Part shown: positions 55,403 through 63,674 of the stretch, piece after piece
Position numbering within the stretch: the first letter of the stretch is position 1
Layout of the letters: the number at the start of each line of letters is the position of its first letter
Source: an uncultured Acidimicrobiales bacterium
GTDB lineage: Bacteria; Actinomycetota; Acidimicrobiia; Acidimicrobiales; SHLQ01
Reading direction: 5' to 3'
NCBI GenBank assembly: GCA_938038815.1
Contig: CALHTF010000068.1
Coordinates: 1 to 64,000, forward strand
Length of the DNA stretch: 64,000 nucleotides
Program-made: the position numbers and the translations under genes
Notes under the pieces: model-generated
Databases searched by the model: none
What the model was told of the DNA's origin: nothing
Seen by the model: only the letters and a program-made list of their open reading frames with translations

Positions 55403-55645
55403 CTAGTCCTCGTGGAGGGCTGGTTGGACGCCGGATCCGTCGCAGAGTTCGCACGGGACGACGCCCCGCACGCCGCGTTCGGCTCCTAGGCCCTCACACC
55501 GGTCGCAGGGCCGCTCAAAGTAGCCGGTGACCGGTGGAGGCAACGGACTGAGCCTCGTACGCGAGCGAGCCGACGAAAAGGACACCGCTACCCAGCACAA
55601 CCCCAGGACAATTCCCAGCGCTACGACATTGAGCACGATGGCCAT
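55403..55645 (-). CDS. Small membrane protein with a DnaJ-like CxxCxGxG zinc motif
   Basis: An 80-residue protein. An N-terminal transmembrane helix (about 3-24) is followed by a Pro-rich linker and two half-sites, CDRCEGLG and CELCDGSG, separated by 13 residues. That is the pattern of one DnaJ cysteine-rich zinc knuckle. It is not in common annotation families I can name. AGGGGGAG lies 9 nt before the ATG and a TACACT box further upstream. It lies 39 bp beyond etfA on the same strand, so it may be co-transcribed. It might be a membrane-tethered redox or folding helper. Confidence 0.7.
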   Translation of the reverse strand: MAIVLNVVALGIVLGLCWVAVSFSSARSRTRLSPLPPPVTGYFERPCDRCEGLGAERGVRGVVPCELCDGSGVQPALHED

Positions 55646-55684
55646 TCTCGTCGACTCCCCCTTACGTGAACGAAGTGTAGGTTC

Positions 55685-56653
55685 TTAACCTCGAGCCTGA
55701 AGGGCTTCGATGAGCTTGGGAACCACTTTGTGGGCGTCGCCCACAACACCGAGGTCAGACACACCAAAGATCGGGGCTTCGGCGTCTTTGTTGACCGCAA
55801 TGATGTTCTTGGAGCCCTTCATACCCACCAAGTGCTGGGTAGCACCGGAGATACCGACCGCGATGTACACGGTGGGCTTGACGACCTTGCCGGTCTGTCC
55901 GACCTGGTAGGAGTAAGGAACCCAGCCAGCGTCGACGATCGCACGCGATGCGCCGGGTGCGGCCTTGAGCAACTTGGCGAGGCTCTCGACCAACTCGAAG
56001 CTGTCGGAGTCGCCAAGGCCCCGGCCACCCGAAACCACGATGGCGGCTTCGTCGAGCTTTGGTCCTTCGGACTCTTCGACAAACTGTTCGGTGGTGCGGG
56101 CTGCGCCGGCAGCACCCGAATCGGGTACGGCGAGCGGCATAACCATGGCGGGCCCGCCACCGTTGGGCTCGGCGGCGAAGGACTTCGGGCGGACCAACAA
56201 GATGCTGGGCTTGCCACCGGTGTTGGCGGTCTTGACGTCGATGGTTCCACCAAAGACCGGCTCGATACCGACAACCTTGTCGCCTTCGACCGCAAAGTCG
56301 ACCACGTTGGTGATGACCGTTGCGTCCATCTTGACCGACAAACGAGCAGCCACATCGCGGCCGTCGTAGGTGGTTGGGATGAGGAATAGGTCGGGGCCGA
56401 TTCCGGCGTCGACTGCGGCGGCCATTGCGTTACCGACGCTGACGCCCTGCATGGCGCCGGCGAGGTCGCCGGTTGCATGCACGGCGGTTGCACCGTGTTC
56501 GCCAACCGCAGCTGCGGCTGCTGCGCCGTCGCCACCGATGACTACTTCAACTACGGGTGCGAGATCGCGTGCCTTGGTGATGAGTTCGAGCGTGTTCGCT
56601 GAAACTCCATCGCCCTTGATCTCGCCGTATACCCAAATCTTTGAAAGGTTCAT
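55685..56653 (-). CDS. etfA: Electron transfer flavoprotein alpha subunit
   Basis: A 322-residue FAD-binding subunit that carries electrons from acyl-CoA dehydrogenases to the respiratory chain via ETF:quinone oxidoreductase. The C-terminal FAD motif is [57 protein letters not shown], and [16 protein letters not shown], with key residues as in the family. The N-terminal half is the usual nucleotide-binding-like fold. AGGAGG stands 5 nt before the ATG. It directly follows etfB (9 bp gap). Confidence 0.97.
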   Translation of the reverse strand: MNLSKIWVYGEIKGDGVSANTLELITKARDLAPVVEVVIGGDGAAAAAAVGEHGATAVHATGDLAGAMQGVSVGNAMAAAVDAGIGPDLFLIPTTYDGRDVAARLSVKMDATVITNVVDFAVEGDKVVGIEPVFGGTIDVKTANTGGKPSILLVRPKSFAAEPNGGGPAMVMPLAVPDSGAAGAARTTEQFVEESEGPKLDEAAIVVSGGRGLGDSDSFELVESLAKLLKAAPGASRAIVDAGWVPYSYQVGQTGKVVKPTVYIAVGISGATQHLVGMKGSKNIIAVNKDAEAPIFGVSDLGVVGDAHKVVPKLIEALQARG

Positions 56654-56662
56654 GGGGGCCTC

Positions 56663-57442
56663 CTACAGGACCTTGAGCTCGTCGAGGAATGAAACAATGC
56701 GTTCGTGGGCGTCGCCCTCGTCTTCGATCTTCTCGCCAGCTTCGCGGGCCGGAGCCTCGGTCATCTCGACGATTTCTTGACCGGCGCCTGCCCAGCCGAC
56801 TGCGGTGGGCTCTACGCCGAGGTCGGCGCAGGTGAGTTCTTCGACCGGCTTGTTCTTGGCGGCCATGATGCCCTTGAACGAGGGGTACCGAGGCTCAACA
56901 ACACCAGCGGTTACCGACACCACAGCGGGAAGCGGGCACTCGACAACGTCGTAGCCGGCTTCGGTCTGGCGCTTCACGGTGAGGGCGCCGTCGCCGACGG
57001 TGATCTCTTTGGCGAAGGTGACCGATGGGAGATCCATCAGCGCCGCGATCTGCTCGGGGACGGTACCGGTGTAGCCGTCGCTCGATTCGGTTGCGGCCAT
57101 GACTAGGTCGGGGCTCTTGCGGCCAATGGCTGCGGCGAGCACCTTTGAGGTCGACAACGCATCGGAGCCCTTGAGGGCTTCATCGCTGATCAGAATCGCG
57201 CTTTCGGCTCCCATAGCGAGGGCGGTGCGAAGACCGCTGGTCTCGTTGTTGGGGGCCATCGACACGAGGGTGACGGTGCCGCCACCAGCTGCGTCGACCA
57301 ACTGGAGCGCATATTCGACGCCGTAGCTGTCGGATTCGTCAAGGATCAACTTGACGTCGCGCTTGAGCGTCTTGGTTTCGGGGTCCATAGCTCCGGGATC
57401 TGCTGGATCCGGGATCTGCTTTACACAAACAACTACATCCAT
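56663..57442 (-). CDS. etfB: Electron transfer flavoprotein beta subunit
   Basis: A 259-residue AMP-binding partner of EtfA. The N-terminal VVVCVKQIPDP, LILDESDSYGVEYALQLVDAAGG and the signature region VMAATESSDGYTGTVPEQIAALMDLP (only key residues of these matter) are all recognisable. A possible -10 box (GACACT) ends 6 nt before the ATG, so the etfBA message may be leaderless. It is divergent from the lipid kinase gene. Confidence 0.97.
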   Translation of the reverse strand: MDVVVCVKQIPDPADPGAMDPETKTLKRDVKLILDESDSYGVEYALQLVDAAGGGTVTLVSMAPNNETSGLRTALAMGAESAILISDEALKGSDALSTSKVLAAAIGRKSPDLVMAATESSDGYTGTVPEQIAALMDLPSVTFAKEITVGDGALTVKRQTEAGYDVVECPLPAVVSVTAGVVEPRYPSFKGIMAAKNKPVEELTCADLGVEPTAVGWAGAGQEIVEMTEAPAREAGEKIEDEGDAHERIVSFLDELKVL

Positions 57443-57507
57443 CTGGTCAGTGTCTCACCACTTTCGGGGACTTCCCCAACTTCGCGGCACTTTTTCTTTT
57501 CCGTCGC

Positions 57508-57535
57508 TTGTCACAGCGTTACCCAAAGGTAGGTT
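57508..57535 (+). promoter_or_regulatory. Promoter of the lipid-kinase gene
   Basis: TTGTCA (57508-57513) and TAGGTT (57530-57535) are spaced by 16 bp. The -10 ends 7 nt before an in-frame CTG at 57543, which would be the transcription start region. Confidence 0.55.
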
Positions 57536-57542
57536 TGAGCTT

Positions 57543-58499
57543 CTGAGACTCTTGTTGATCGTCAACTCTGCCGCTTCGTCGGTGACCGCCCGGAGCCGGG
57601 TCGTCATCCAAAAAGCGCTGTCGGCCGACCACGAAGTAGCCGTGGCCGAGACGGCTCGTCGCGGCCACGCGGCCCGACTCGCCCAAGGTGCGGCGGCTGA
57701 AGGGGTCGACCTGGTGGTGGTGCTCGGCGGCGACGGCACGCTCAACGAAGCAGCCAACGGACTCGCCGGCACCACTACTGCGCTCGCTCCCCTGCCCGGC
57801 GGGTCAACCAATGTTTTTGCCCGGACCCTCGGACTGTCCGATGACCCGATCGAAGCGACCGGTTCGTTGCTCGAGGCGTTGGCCGCCCGGTCGATCAAGC
57901 GGGTCGGGCTCGGCGAGGTGAACGGCCGGTACTTTTTGTTCCACTGCGGCATTGGTTTTGATGCGGCGGTAGTCGAACAAGTCGAAAAGCGCGGCTCGCT
58001 CAAGCGGTACGCCGGACACCCACTCTTCATGTACTCGGCGGTGGATACCTGGCTGCGGCACTACGACCGACGCAATGCGGCATTCACCGTCATCCACGAA
58101 GAAGAGAACGACAAAGGGGTTGGATCGGTCGACGCGGCGTTCGCGCTGTTCCTCAACACCAATCCGTACACCTACCTGGGCACCCGCCCCTTCGACGTGG
58201 CCCCCGAGGCGACACTCGATCGGCCCCTCACCGTCGTGACCGTGCCTCATCTGAAGTTGTTGCCGCTCACCCGCATCGCTACGGCTGCGCTGCGCGACGG
58301 CTCGACGCTGCGCAAACACCCCAGCGTCGACTACCGGCCCGACATCTCCGCGGTGCAGGTACGGGGTTTCCGACCGTTCCCGTACCAGGTCGATGGCGAC
58401 TATTTAGGCGAGGTGACCTCGCTCAAGATCACCCATCACCCCGAGGTGCTCGACCTGGTGATTCCTCGGAATGCGCACGCAAGGCTGGCCGACCGCTAG
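57543..58499 (+). CDS. Diacylglycerol/sphingosine kinase-like lipid kinase
   Basis: About 318 residues of the DgkB/YegS-type family, which phosphorylates diacylglycerol-like lipids. The nucleotide-binding VVLGGDGTLNEAANGLAGT and the substrate loop PLPGGSTNVFARTLG are intact. The start is unusual: the domain begins RLLLIVNSAASSVTA, preceded by CTG at 57543 and TTG at 57552 and 57555, with no nearby ATG or GTG. Because a promoter -10 ends 7 nt before the CTG, I favour a leaderless CTG start with the TTGs as alternatives. An ATG far upstream would cross the promoter. Its stop directly touches the convergent glpQ-like stop. Confidence 0.9.
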   Translation: MRLLLIVNSAASSVTARSRVVIQKALSADHEVAVAETARRGHAARLAQGAAAEGVDLVVVLGGDGTLNEAANGLAGTTTALAPLPGGSTNVFARTLGLSDDPIEATGSLLEALAARSIKRVGLGEVNGRYFLFHCGIGFDAAVVEQVEKRGSLKRYAGHPLFMYSAVDTWLRHYDRRNAAFTVIHEEENDKGVGSVDAAFALFLNTNPYTYLGTRPFDVAPEATLDRPLTVVTVPHLKLLPLTRIATAALRDGSTLRKHPSVDYRPDISAVQVRGFRPFPYQVDGDYLGEVTSLKITHHPEVLDLVIPRNAHARLADR

Positions 58500-59180
58500 T
58501 TAGCCCAGAGTTTCTCGGGCGAGCGCCGGATCGTTGGTAACGATTCCGTCGACCCCCATCGTCGCCAGCTCGACCATCCGGGCCGGATCGTCGACGGTCC
58601 ACACATTTACCTGCAGGCCGGCATCGTGTGCGGCATCGACCAGGAGTGGATTCACCAGCTCATCCATACCGTTGAGCGCCGCGTGCTCGCCCGCCAACGC
58701 GGTGGCGATCAGTTCGTCGACATCGACGGGCTTCCAAAACAACAGAGCGGTCGGAACCGGCGTGTCGAGCGCCCGGACCGCATCGACCATGGCAAAGTCG
58801 AACGACGACACCAAAAGGTCGGCCGGATCGAGGCACTCGACCGCTACCGCCAACGTCGGGGCGGCAAGCGACCGCTGATCATCGAAGTCGGTTTCTGTTT
58901 CGTCGTTTTTTATTTCGACGTTTACTCCCATCCCGTCGCACGCCCCGAGCGCCTCGCGCAGGCTCGGAACAGAGGAAGGAAGTTCGGTTGCGGAAAGTTC
59001 GACGATCGTTCGACCGTCTCGAAGCGCGGGATCGTGGTGGATGATCAGATGGTCATCGACGGTGCGGCGGACATCGAGTTCGACCCAGTCAGCGGCCTGC
59101 TCTTTGGCGCCACGGAAGGCTTCGACGGTGTTTTCGGGGTAGGTCGCGGAAGCGCCTCGGTGGGCGATGATGAGTGCCAT
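58500..59180 (-). CDS. Glycerophosphodiester phosphodiesterase
   Basis: A 226-residue TIM-barrel enzyme of the GDPD family that releases glycerol-3-phosphate and an alcohol. Catalytic residues are visible in IIAHRGASATYPENTVEAF (His-Arg and the following Glu), VELDVRRTVDDHLIIHHDPAL (second His), and VEIKNDE. The barrel ends in the typical VWTVDDP, VDGIVTNDP. It has no signal peptide, so it is cytoplasmic. TAGGCT lies about 9 nt before the ATG. It faces the lipid-kinase gene with zero spacing between stops, which suggests linked glycerolipid roles but not co-transcription. Confidence 0.94.
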   Translation of the reverse strand: MALIIAHRGASATYPENTVEAFRGAKEQAADWVELDVRRTVDDHLIIHHDPALRDGRTIVELSATELPSSVPSLREALGACDGMGVNVEIKNDETETDFDDQRSLAAPTLAVAVECLDPADLLVSSFDFAMVDAVRALDTPVPTALLFWKPVDVDELIATALAGEHAALNGMDELVNPLLVDAAHDAGLQVNVWTVDDPARMVELATMGVDGIVTNDPALARETLG

Positions 59181-59264
59181 GAGGCCCTAAGCCTACCCAC
59201 CTGCCCAAGGCGTGACGAAAATCACCCCTTGCGGGATTGGCCTAGCGCCGGTAAGTTCGCTCTA

Positions 59265-59363
59265 GAAACAAGAACACGTTCTTATTAATTTCTTTCACTA
59301 GGAATTTGGTACGAACGTCGGGGGCAAACGCAGCGTTGCGAAGTCACTCACCGTTCTTGTTTC
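59265..59363. promoter_or_regulatory. Inverted repeats in the whiB promoter region
   Basis: AAGAAC-AC-GTTCTT at 59270-59283 is a 6-bp palindromic site. The 11-bp GAAACAAGAAC (59265-59275) returns inverted as GTTCTTGTTTC at 59353-59363. A -10-like TACATA lies further on, before GGAGG and the GTG. This is the layout of two operator half-sites that could be looped or bound cooperatively. Confidence 0.5.
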
Positions 59364-59400
59364 GGGCGAATTTTACATAACAGAACGGGTTGGAGGACTT

Positions 59401-59694
59401 GTGGCACTAACGATGGGCGATTCTGGAACGTTGCTTGGATCAGCAGGCGATTGGCGGGTAGGTGCGGCATGTCGCGACACCGATCCCGAGCTGTTCTTTC
59501 CTGTCGGAACCACCGGTTTAGCGGTCGACCAGATCGACAACGCTAAGCGGGTTTGTGAAACCTGCCCCGCTCAAGAGGCCTGCTTGGCCTTTGCGCTGGC
59601 CACCAACCAAGACTCCGGCGTATGGGGCGGACTCTCTGAAGAAGAGCGGCGCAACGTTCGCCGAGCAGCCCGCAAGGCCAAGACTGCCGGATAA
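59401..59694 (+). CDS. WhiB-family transcriptional regulator (WhiB1-like)
   Basis: A 97-residue Fe-S regulator. The four cluster cysteines are C24-type in AACRDTDPELFF, then CETCPAQEAC, followed by the WhiB signature GVWGGLSEEERRNVRR and a basic tail. GGAGG lies 4-5 nt before the GTG start. In Mycobacterium tuberculosis whiB1 sits next to pdtaS (Rv3219/Rv3220c), and the same neighbour is found here, so WhiB1 is the best assignment. WhiB1 is an NO-sensitive, essential regulator that binds the main sigma factor. A 220-bp upstream region with inverted repeats suggests complex control. Confidence 0.95.
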   Translation: MALTMGDSGTLLGSAGDWRVGAACRDTDPELFFPVGTTGLAVDQIDNAKRVCETCPAQEACLAFALATNQDSGVWGGLSEEERRNVRRAARKAKTAG

Positions 59695-59710
59695 ACCGCA
59701 CGTGGTTCCG

Positions 59711-61219
59711 TTAGCGATCTGATACCCGGCGACCCGGGATCGGAATCTTCAACGAGACCCGGTTGCCTTTGCGCCCTTGTGGGCCACCGGCCGACGCCAT
59801 CTGAATCTCACCGCCCAGCTCGTCGCGCACAAAGGTCTGCACGATCGTTAGGCCGAGTCCGCTCTGTTCGAGATCAAACCCATCAGGCAGACCCACGCCG
59901 TTGTCTTCGACGGTCATCGACATCACTTCGTCGTCGCGGCTGAGCGTCACCACCACTTGGTTCTCCAGTGTGGCCTCTCCCCCGACCTGAAATGCGTGGT
60001 CGGCCGTGTTCTGCAACAGCTCGGTCGTTACCACCGACAGCGGCATGGCGACCTCGCTCGGCACGATGCCCGCGTCGCCTTCCACGCTGATGCGAATCGA
60101 CTGTCCCGGTAGCACCAGGCTTTCTTCCACCATGCGGACGAGCGGCTTGATCAGGTCGACCAGCAGCACGTCGTCGCCGGTGTCGTGATCCTCGCCGGTG
60201 TCTTGGGACAGCGTCTCGTGCACCAGTGCGATCGACGCAATACGGCGTACCGACTCGCCGAGCGCCGCTTTGGCTTCGGGACTATCGACACGGCGGCTCT
60301 GGATTCGCAACAACGACGAGATGGTCTGCAGGTTGTTCTTCACCCGGTGGTGGATCTCGCGGATCGTCGCTTCCTTTGAAAGCAGCAACCGGTCGCGTCG
60401 GCGCAGGTCAGAGATATCGCGCAACACCAGGAGACCACCGGTGGTCTCGCCGTCGTCGATCACCGGCAAGAAGTGCACGACCACCGTGGTTTCGCGACCG
60501 TGGTCGAGTTCGCTGATAACCGGGCGTTGTTCCTGATACGCCTTGGTGATCTCGTCGGCCGCAATTCCCAGCGACGGGAAGCTCAGCCCAAACAGGTTCC
60601 GGTGCACGCCGAGGCGGTGGAACGCCGAGACAGCGTTCGGCGACGCGAAGTCAACCCGCAGCGATGCGTCGAGCACCACGGTGCCGTCGCCAATTCGCGG
60701 CGCCCGGAACCGCCCTTCCTCTTGGTACAGGTACGGGAACTCGCCCCGGCGGATCATGTCGGCAAACCGGTGATAGGTGTGGTTGTAGGTTCGCTCGAGT
60801 TCGCTGTTGGGTCGGTCGGTCTTTACCTGGCTTTCGCTGGTCATCACCCCGATGATTCCGCCCGGCCCCCGAATCGGGATGCTCTCGATCTTTACCAACT
60901 CGTCGAAGGTGAGTTTGAGGCTTAGTTCGCCATTCTCGACCGTGCCGTGGTGGTACGACTTGCGGACCAACGGCCGTTCCGACGGGCGAAACACTTGGCC
61001 GACCGGATCGGCCCGGTACATGGTCTGCCAGGTCGAGGGCCGCACGTGACCGAGCACCGTGAACGAGCCGTCGTCGTCGGAGGTCGGCACGAAAAGCAAC
61101 AGGTCCGAAAAGCTGAGGTCGGCCAGCAGGCCCCACGACCGAACCAGCCGCCGAAGGTGGCGAATATCGGGTTCATCAAGCAGCGTGCGCTCGCGAGCCA
61201 TCTCGGTAAAGGAAGCCAT
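59711..61219 (-). CDS. pdtaS: Sensor histidine kinase (PdtaS-like)
   Basis: A 502-residue cytoplasmic kinase. An N-terminal GAF-like domain (about 1-150) and a PAS-like domain (about 165-275, VVLDASLRVDFASPNAVSAF) lead to a HisKA_2 helix, EIHHRVKNNLQTISSLLRIQSR (His near 288-290). An HATPase domain with LLQNTADHAF, EDNGVGLPDG and GLGLTIVQTFV follows. In mycobacteria PdtaS signals to PdtaR, an RNA-binding antiterminator with an ANTAR domain; no pdtaR is in this window. The lack of a transmembrane segment matches the family. It is convergent with whiB1. Confidence 0.93.
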   Translation of the reverse strand: MASFTEMARERTLLDEPDIRHLRRLVRSWGLLADLSFSDLLLFVPTSDDDGSFTVLGHVRPSTWQTMYRADPVGQVFRPSERPLVRKSYHHGTVENGELSLKLTFDELVKIESIPIRGPGGIIGVMTSESQVKTDRPNSELERTYNHTYHRFADMIRRGEFPYLYQEEGRFRAPRIGDGTVVLDASLRVDFASPNAVSAFHRLGVHRNLFGLSFPSLGIAADEITKAYQEQRPVISELDHGRETTVVVHFLPVIDDGETTGGLLVLRDISDLRRRDRLLLSKEATIREIHHRVKNNLQTISSLLRIQSRRVDSPEAKAALGESVRRIASIALVHETLSQDTGEDHDTGDDVLLVDLIKPLVRMVEESLVLPGQSIRISVEGDAGIVPSEVAMPLSVVTTELLQNTADHAFQVGGEATLENQVVVTLSRDDEVMSMTVEDNGVGLPDGFDLEQSGLGLTIVQTFVRDELGGEIQMASAGGPQGRKGNRVSLKIPIPGRRVSDR

Positions 61220-61244
61220 GGGCGAACAGTAGTGGGAGAAGCTG

Positions 61245-62420
61245 TTACAGGGTGAAGAGCTGCTCGCCGAGTTCGAGCACGCCCGACAGGTTCACGATCT
61301 CGTCTTCCAGATACGGAATCCCCACAACCGGGGCGTCGTCGGCGGGCAATCCCTCGAGCACGGCGGCTCCCTGGGCAGCGAGCAACCGGAAATCGTCGTA
61401 GCGGTCGGCGATTTCGCGCAGCACCCCTTCGGCGATGTCGGCGTCGATCCCTCGCCCACTGACCGTTTCGGCCAACTCGGCCGCTCCCCCACGAAGTTTC
61501 TTGGCCGAGGTCGCGGCCCCTCGGGTCACAAACGCATCGGGCAGCATCCGGTTGGCGACGACCGCGCCGATGCTGAGATCGCGCTTGGCGAGTTCGGCCA
61601 GCAAGAACTTTGCCTCACCCGCCGGGCCGGGCTCGGGGGTGGTCACCACGACGAAGCTGGTTCGTTGGTCGGCCAGGGTGCGCTGCACCGATTGGGCCCG
61701 TTCGACAAAGCCGTCGTACAGGGTCTGGAACAACAAGAAGAACTCGCCGATATCGGTGAGAAACTTCGCCCCCAACAACCGGTCGGCCACCATCGTGAAC
61801 GGCTTGGCGGCCCGATTGACGATCTTTGAGCGAGCGGGGGCGATCAACCAGCGAAGCAAGCGGCTCGAGAAGAAGTCGGCCATCCGCTCGGGTGCGTCAA
61901 GAAAGTCGAGGGCGTTGCGGGTGGGAGGCGTATCGACGATCACCAGGTCATAACGGCCCGACGTATGAATCTCGTGCAGGCGTTCCATAGCGATGTAGTC
62001 GTGGCTCTGCACAAACCGGCCGGTGATGTTGCGATACAGCTTGTTGGCCAGGATCGCGTCGCGGGTCTTGCTGTCGGGAGCATGGTTGACGATCAGATCG
62101 TCCCAGCTGGCCTTGGTGTCGAGCATGGCGATCCACAGCTCACCGACCGCCTCGAAGCCGGCCTCGACAAACAGCGATTCGTCGACTTGGCGTTCGACGT
62201 TGCCGAACGCTTCAAGGCCGAGCGCGGTCGCCAGTCGCCGAGCGGGATCGACCGTGAGTACCAGCACCTTGCCGCCGAGTCGGGTCGCCGTCGAGGCACC
62301 CAACGCGGCGGCGACCGAGGTTTTGCCAACCCCGCCCGAACCGGTCACCACGATCACCTCTTTGGAGGCGAGCAAGCGCTCGATGCTCTGCGAACTCTCG
62401 GCGTTTCGTGGTTTCGCCAT
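61245..62420 (-). CDS. ArsA/Get3-like ATPase, second of a pair
   Basis: A 391-residue P-loop ATPase of the ArsA/Get3 family. The deviant Walker A is VVTGSGGVGKTSVAAALGA. Switch-like residues follow in VLTVDPARRLATALG and YDLVIVDTPPTRNALDFLDAPE. A long helical C-terminal half is present. It pairs with the gene upstream (2-bp gap), like the Rv3679/Rv3680 pair of M. tuberculosis, described as bacterial Get3-like proteins. Arsenite transport is unlikely because no arsB or arsenic gene is nearby. The client may be membrane or tail-anchored proteins (inference). Confidence 0.92.
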   Translation of the reverse strand: MAKPRNAESSQSIERLLASKEVIVVTGSGGVGKTSVAAALGASTATRLGGKVLVLTVDPARRLATALGLEAFGNVERQVDESLFVEAGFEAVGELWIAMLDTKASWDDLIVNHAPDSKTRDAILANKLYRNITGRFVQSHDYIAMERLHEIHTSGRYDLVIVDTPPTRNALDFLDAPERMADFFSSRLLRWLIAPARSKIVNRAAKPFTMVADRLLGAKFLTDIGEFFLLFQTLYDGFVERAQSVQRTLADQRTSFVVVTTPEPGPAGEAKFLLAELAKRDLSIGAVVANRMLPDAFVTRGAATSAKKLRGGAAELAETVSGRGIDADIAEGVLREIADRYDDFRLLAAQGAAVLEGLPADDAPVVGIPYLEDEIVNLSGVLELGEQLFTL

Positions 62421-62422
62421 GT

Positions 62423-63412
62423 CTACAGCTCTTCGCTTAGGGCGGTAGCCAACAGCTTGGTGACCCGCAGACCTTCGGTGCGGACAAAGAGTTGGGGCAC
62501 CACGACAACGGTGTCGTCGGCGCCGGCGAACTCGGCGAAGAGACGCTCGATGTGCTGGGTGCGAGACCGGCGTAGATTCGACGCAAACGTGGCCCCGGCC
62601 AAGACGGCCTCGACCGTCTCACCCGCATGGTCGACCAGTGCGGCGCGTTGCTTGCCGGTGATGATTCGGTCGAACACCTCTTCCTCGGCGGTAGAAAACA
62701 ATTCCGGCAGCACCCGGTTGATGATGACCGCAGCTCGACTGATGGAGGTTTCGTTCTCGAGCCGGTCGCGCAGTTCGATGGTTTCGGTCGCCGGCATCTC
62801 CTCGGGAATCGCCACCATCACCACGCCGGTGATGTCGCCGTCGTGGAGGATCTTGTTCATCCAACTCGTCTGGTCGAGCAATGGCCCAACCCGAATGAGC
62901 TCCCGCAGTGCATCGGGTGCGCCGAGGTGGCTGATGATGTGGCCCGATGCGGTTGAGTCGACGATCACCAAGTCGTAATGCTGCTCGCGCACCTCGTAGC
63001 AGTACTTGCCAATCGTGAGGATCTCCCGCACGCCCGGGGCCGCCGAGGCCAAGAAGTCAAACGCCGAGGCAACCGGACCAACCCCACCAACCATCGGGAT
63101 CTTGAGATTGAGCTTGATGTACTCGCGCATCGAGGCTTCGGTGTCCATCGACATCGCCCAGATGTTGTTGGCGACCTTGGTCGGCTCGAACGACAACGGG
63201 CCCGACTCGAACGCATTCGCAAGGTCGCCCCGGCCGTCGAGATCGCCGAGCAGAACCCGTTTCCCCTGTTGGGCCGCCAGGCGGGCAAGCGCTGCGGACA
63301 GAGAGGTCTTACCAACTCCGCCCTTCCCGGTTACAAAAAGCAGCCGGTGGTCTAGCAGCGCTTGCAGGTCAGCCTCCGAAACCGATCGGGCCGGTGTCGT
63401 CGGCGGAACCAA
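62423..63412 (-). CDS. ArsA/Get3-like ATPase, first of a pair
   Basis: A 329-residue companion of the gene downstream. Walker A is FVTGKGGVGKTSLSAAL, then LLGDLDGRGDL, and YDLVIVDSTASGHIISHL as the switch II-type motif. The start is TTG at 63412, inside the DUF3107 gene with a 44-bp overlap; a later start at the SEADLQALLDHR region cannot be excluded. Together the two subunits probably form a heterodimer, since both keep their own ATP sites. They belong to an operon with DUF3107. Confidence 0.9.
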   Translation of the reverse strand: MVPPTTPARSVSEADLQALLDHRLLFVTGKGGVGKTSLSAALARLAAQQGKRVLLGDLDGRGDLANAFESGPLSFEPTKVANNIWAMSMDTEASMREYIKLNLKIPMVGGVGPVASAFDFLASAAPGVREILTIGKYCYEVREQHYDLVIVDSTASGHIISHLGAPDALRELIRVGPLLDQTSWMNKILHDGDITGVVMVAIPEEMPATETIELRDRLENETSISRAAVIINRVLPELFSTAEEEVFDRIITGKQRAALVDHAGETVEAVLAGATFASNLRRSRTQHIERLFAEFAGADDTVVVVPQLFVRTEGLRVTKLLATALSEEL

Positions 63413-63602
63413 TTTCTACATAGGCGATCTTCTCGCCCGGGATGCCGACCTGGCGTCCTTTGACATCGGTAAGCCAGAGCACGGCATGGTCGGCGCCCAG
63501 AACCGTTTCGACATCGGCACGTAGCGCTGCGGTGTCGGTTGAGTCGTCGAGTTCGACCGCTACCTCACGAGGGGTATAGGTAACGCCAATCTTGATATCC
63601 AC
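63369..63602 (-). CDS. DUF3107 family protein
   Basis: A 77-residue protein with the DUF3107 pattern KIGVTYTPREVAVELDD, VLGADHAVLWLTDVKGRQVGIPGEKIAYVEIG. The family is nearly confined to Actinobacteria (TB9.4/Rv3208A is a mycobacterial member). The fold is predicted as a small beta-sheet with a helix, and the function is unknown. The start is GTG with TAGGAGAG about 6-8 nt before it. Its end overlaps the first ArsA-like gene by 44 bp, which indicates translational coupling. Confidence 0.9.
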   Translation of the reverse strand: MDIKIGVTYTPREVAVELDDSTDTAALRADVETVLGADHAVLWLTDVKGRQVGIPGEKIAYVEIGSADDTGPIGFGG

Positions 63603-63674
63603 GGAACTCTCCTAAATGTTCAAACTTCTTGCTTGAATCGTTGAGGCTACCGCCGCAGATGGGCGGTGGGGCGG

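Noticed and set aside
55198-55530. A 110-codon plus-strand open frame after the methyltransferase
   Set aside because: Arg/Gly-rich translation with no recognised motif; it overlaps antisense the small zinc-motif gene, which has an SD and conserved-looking cysteines.
61245-63412. Arsenic resistance pump ATPases
   Set aside because: The proteins are ArsA-like, but no arsB, arsR or arsC is nearby, and the paired DUF3107 context matches the actinobacterial Get3-like genes.
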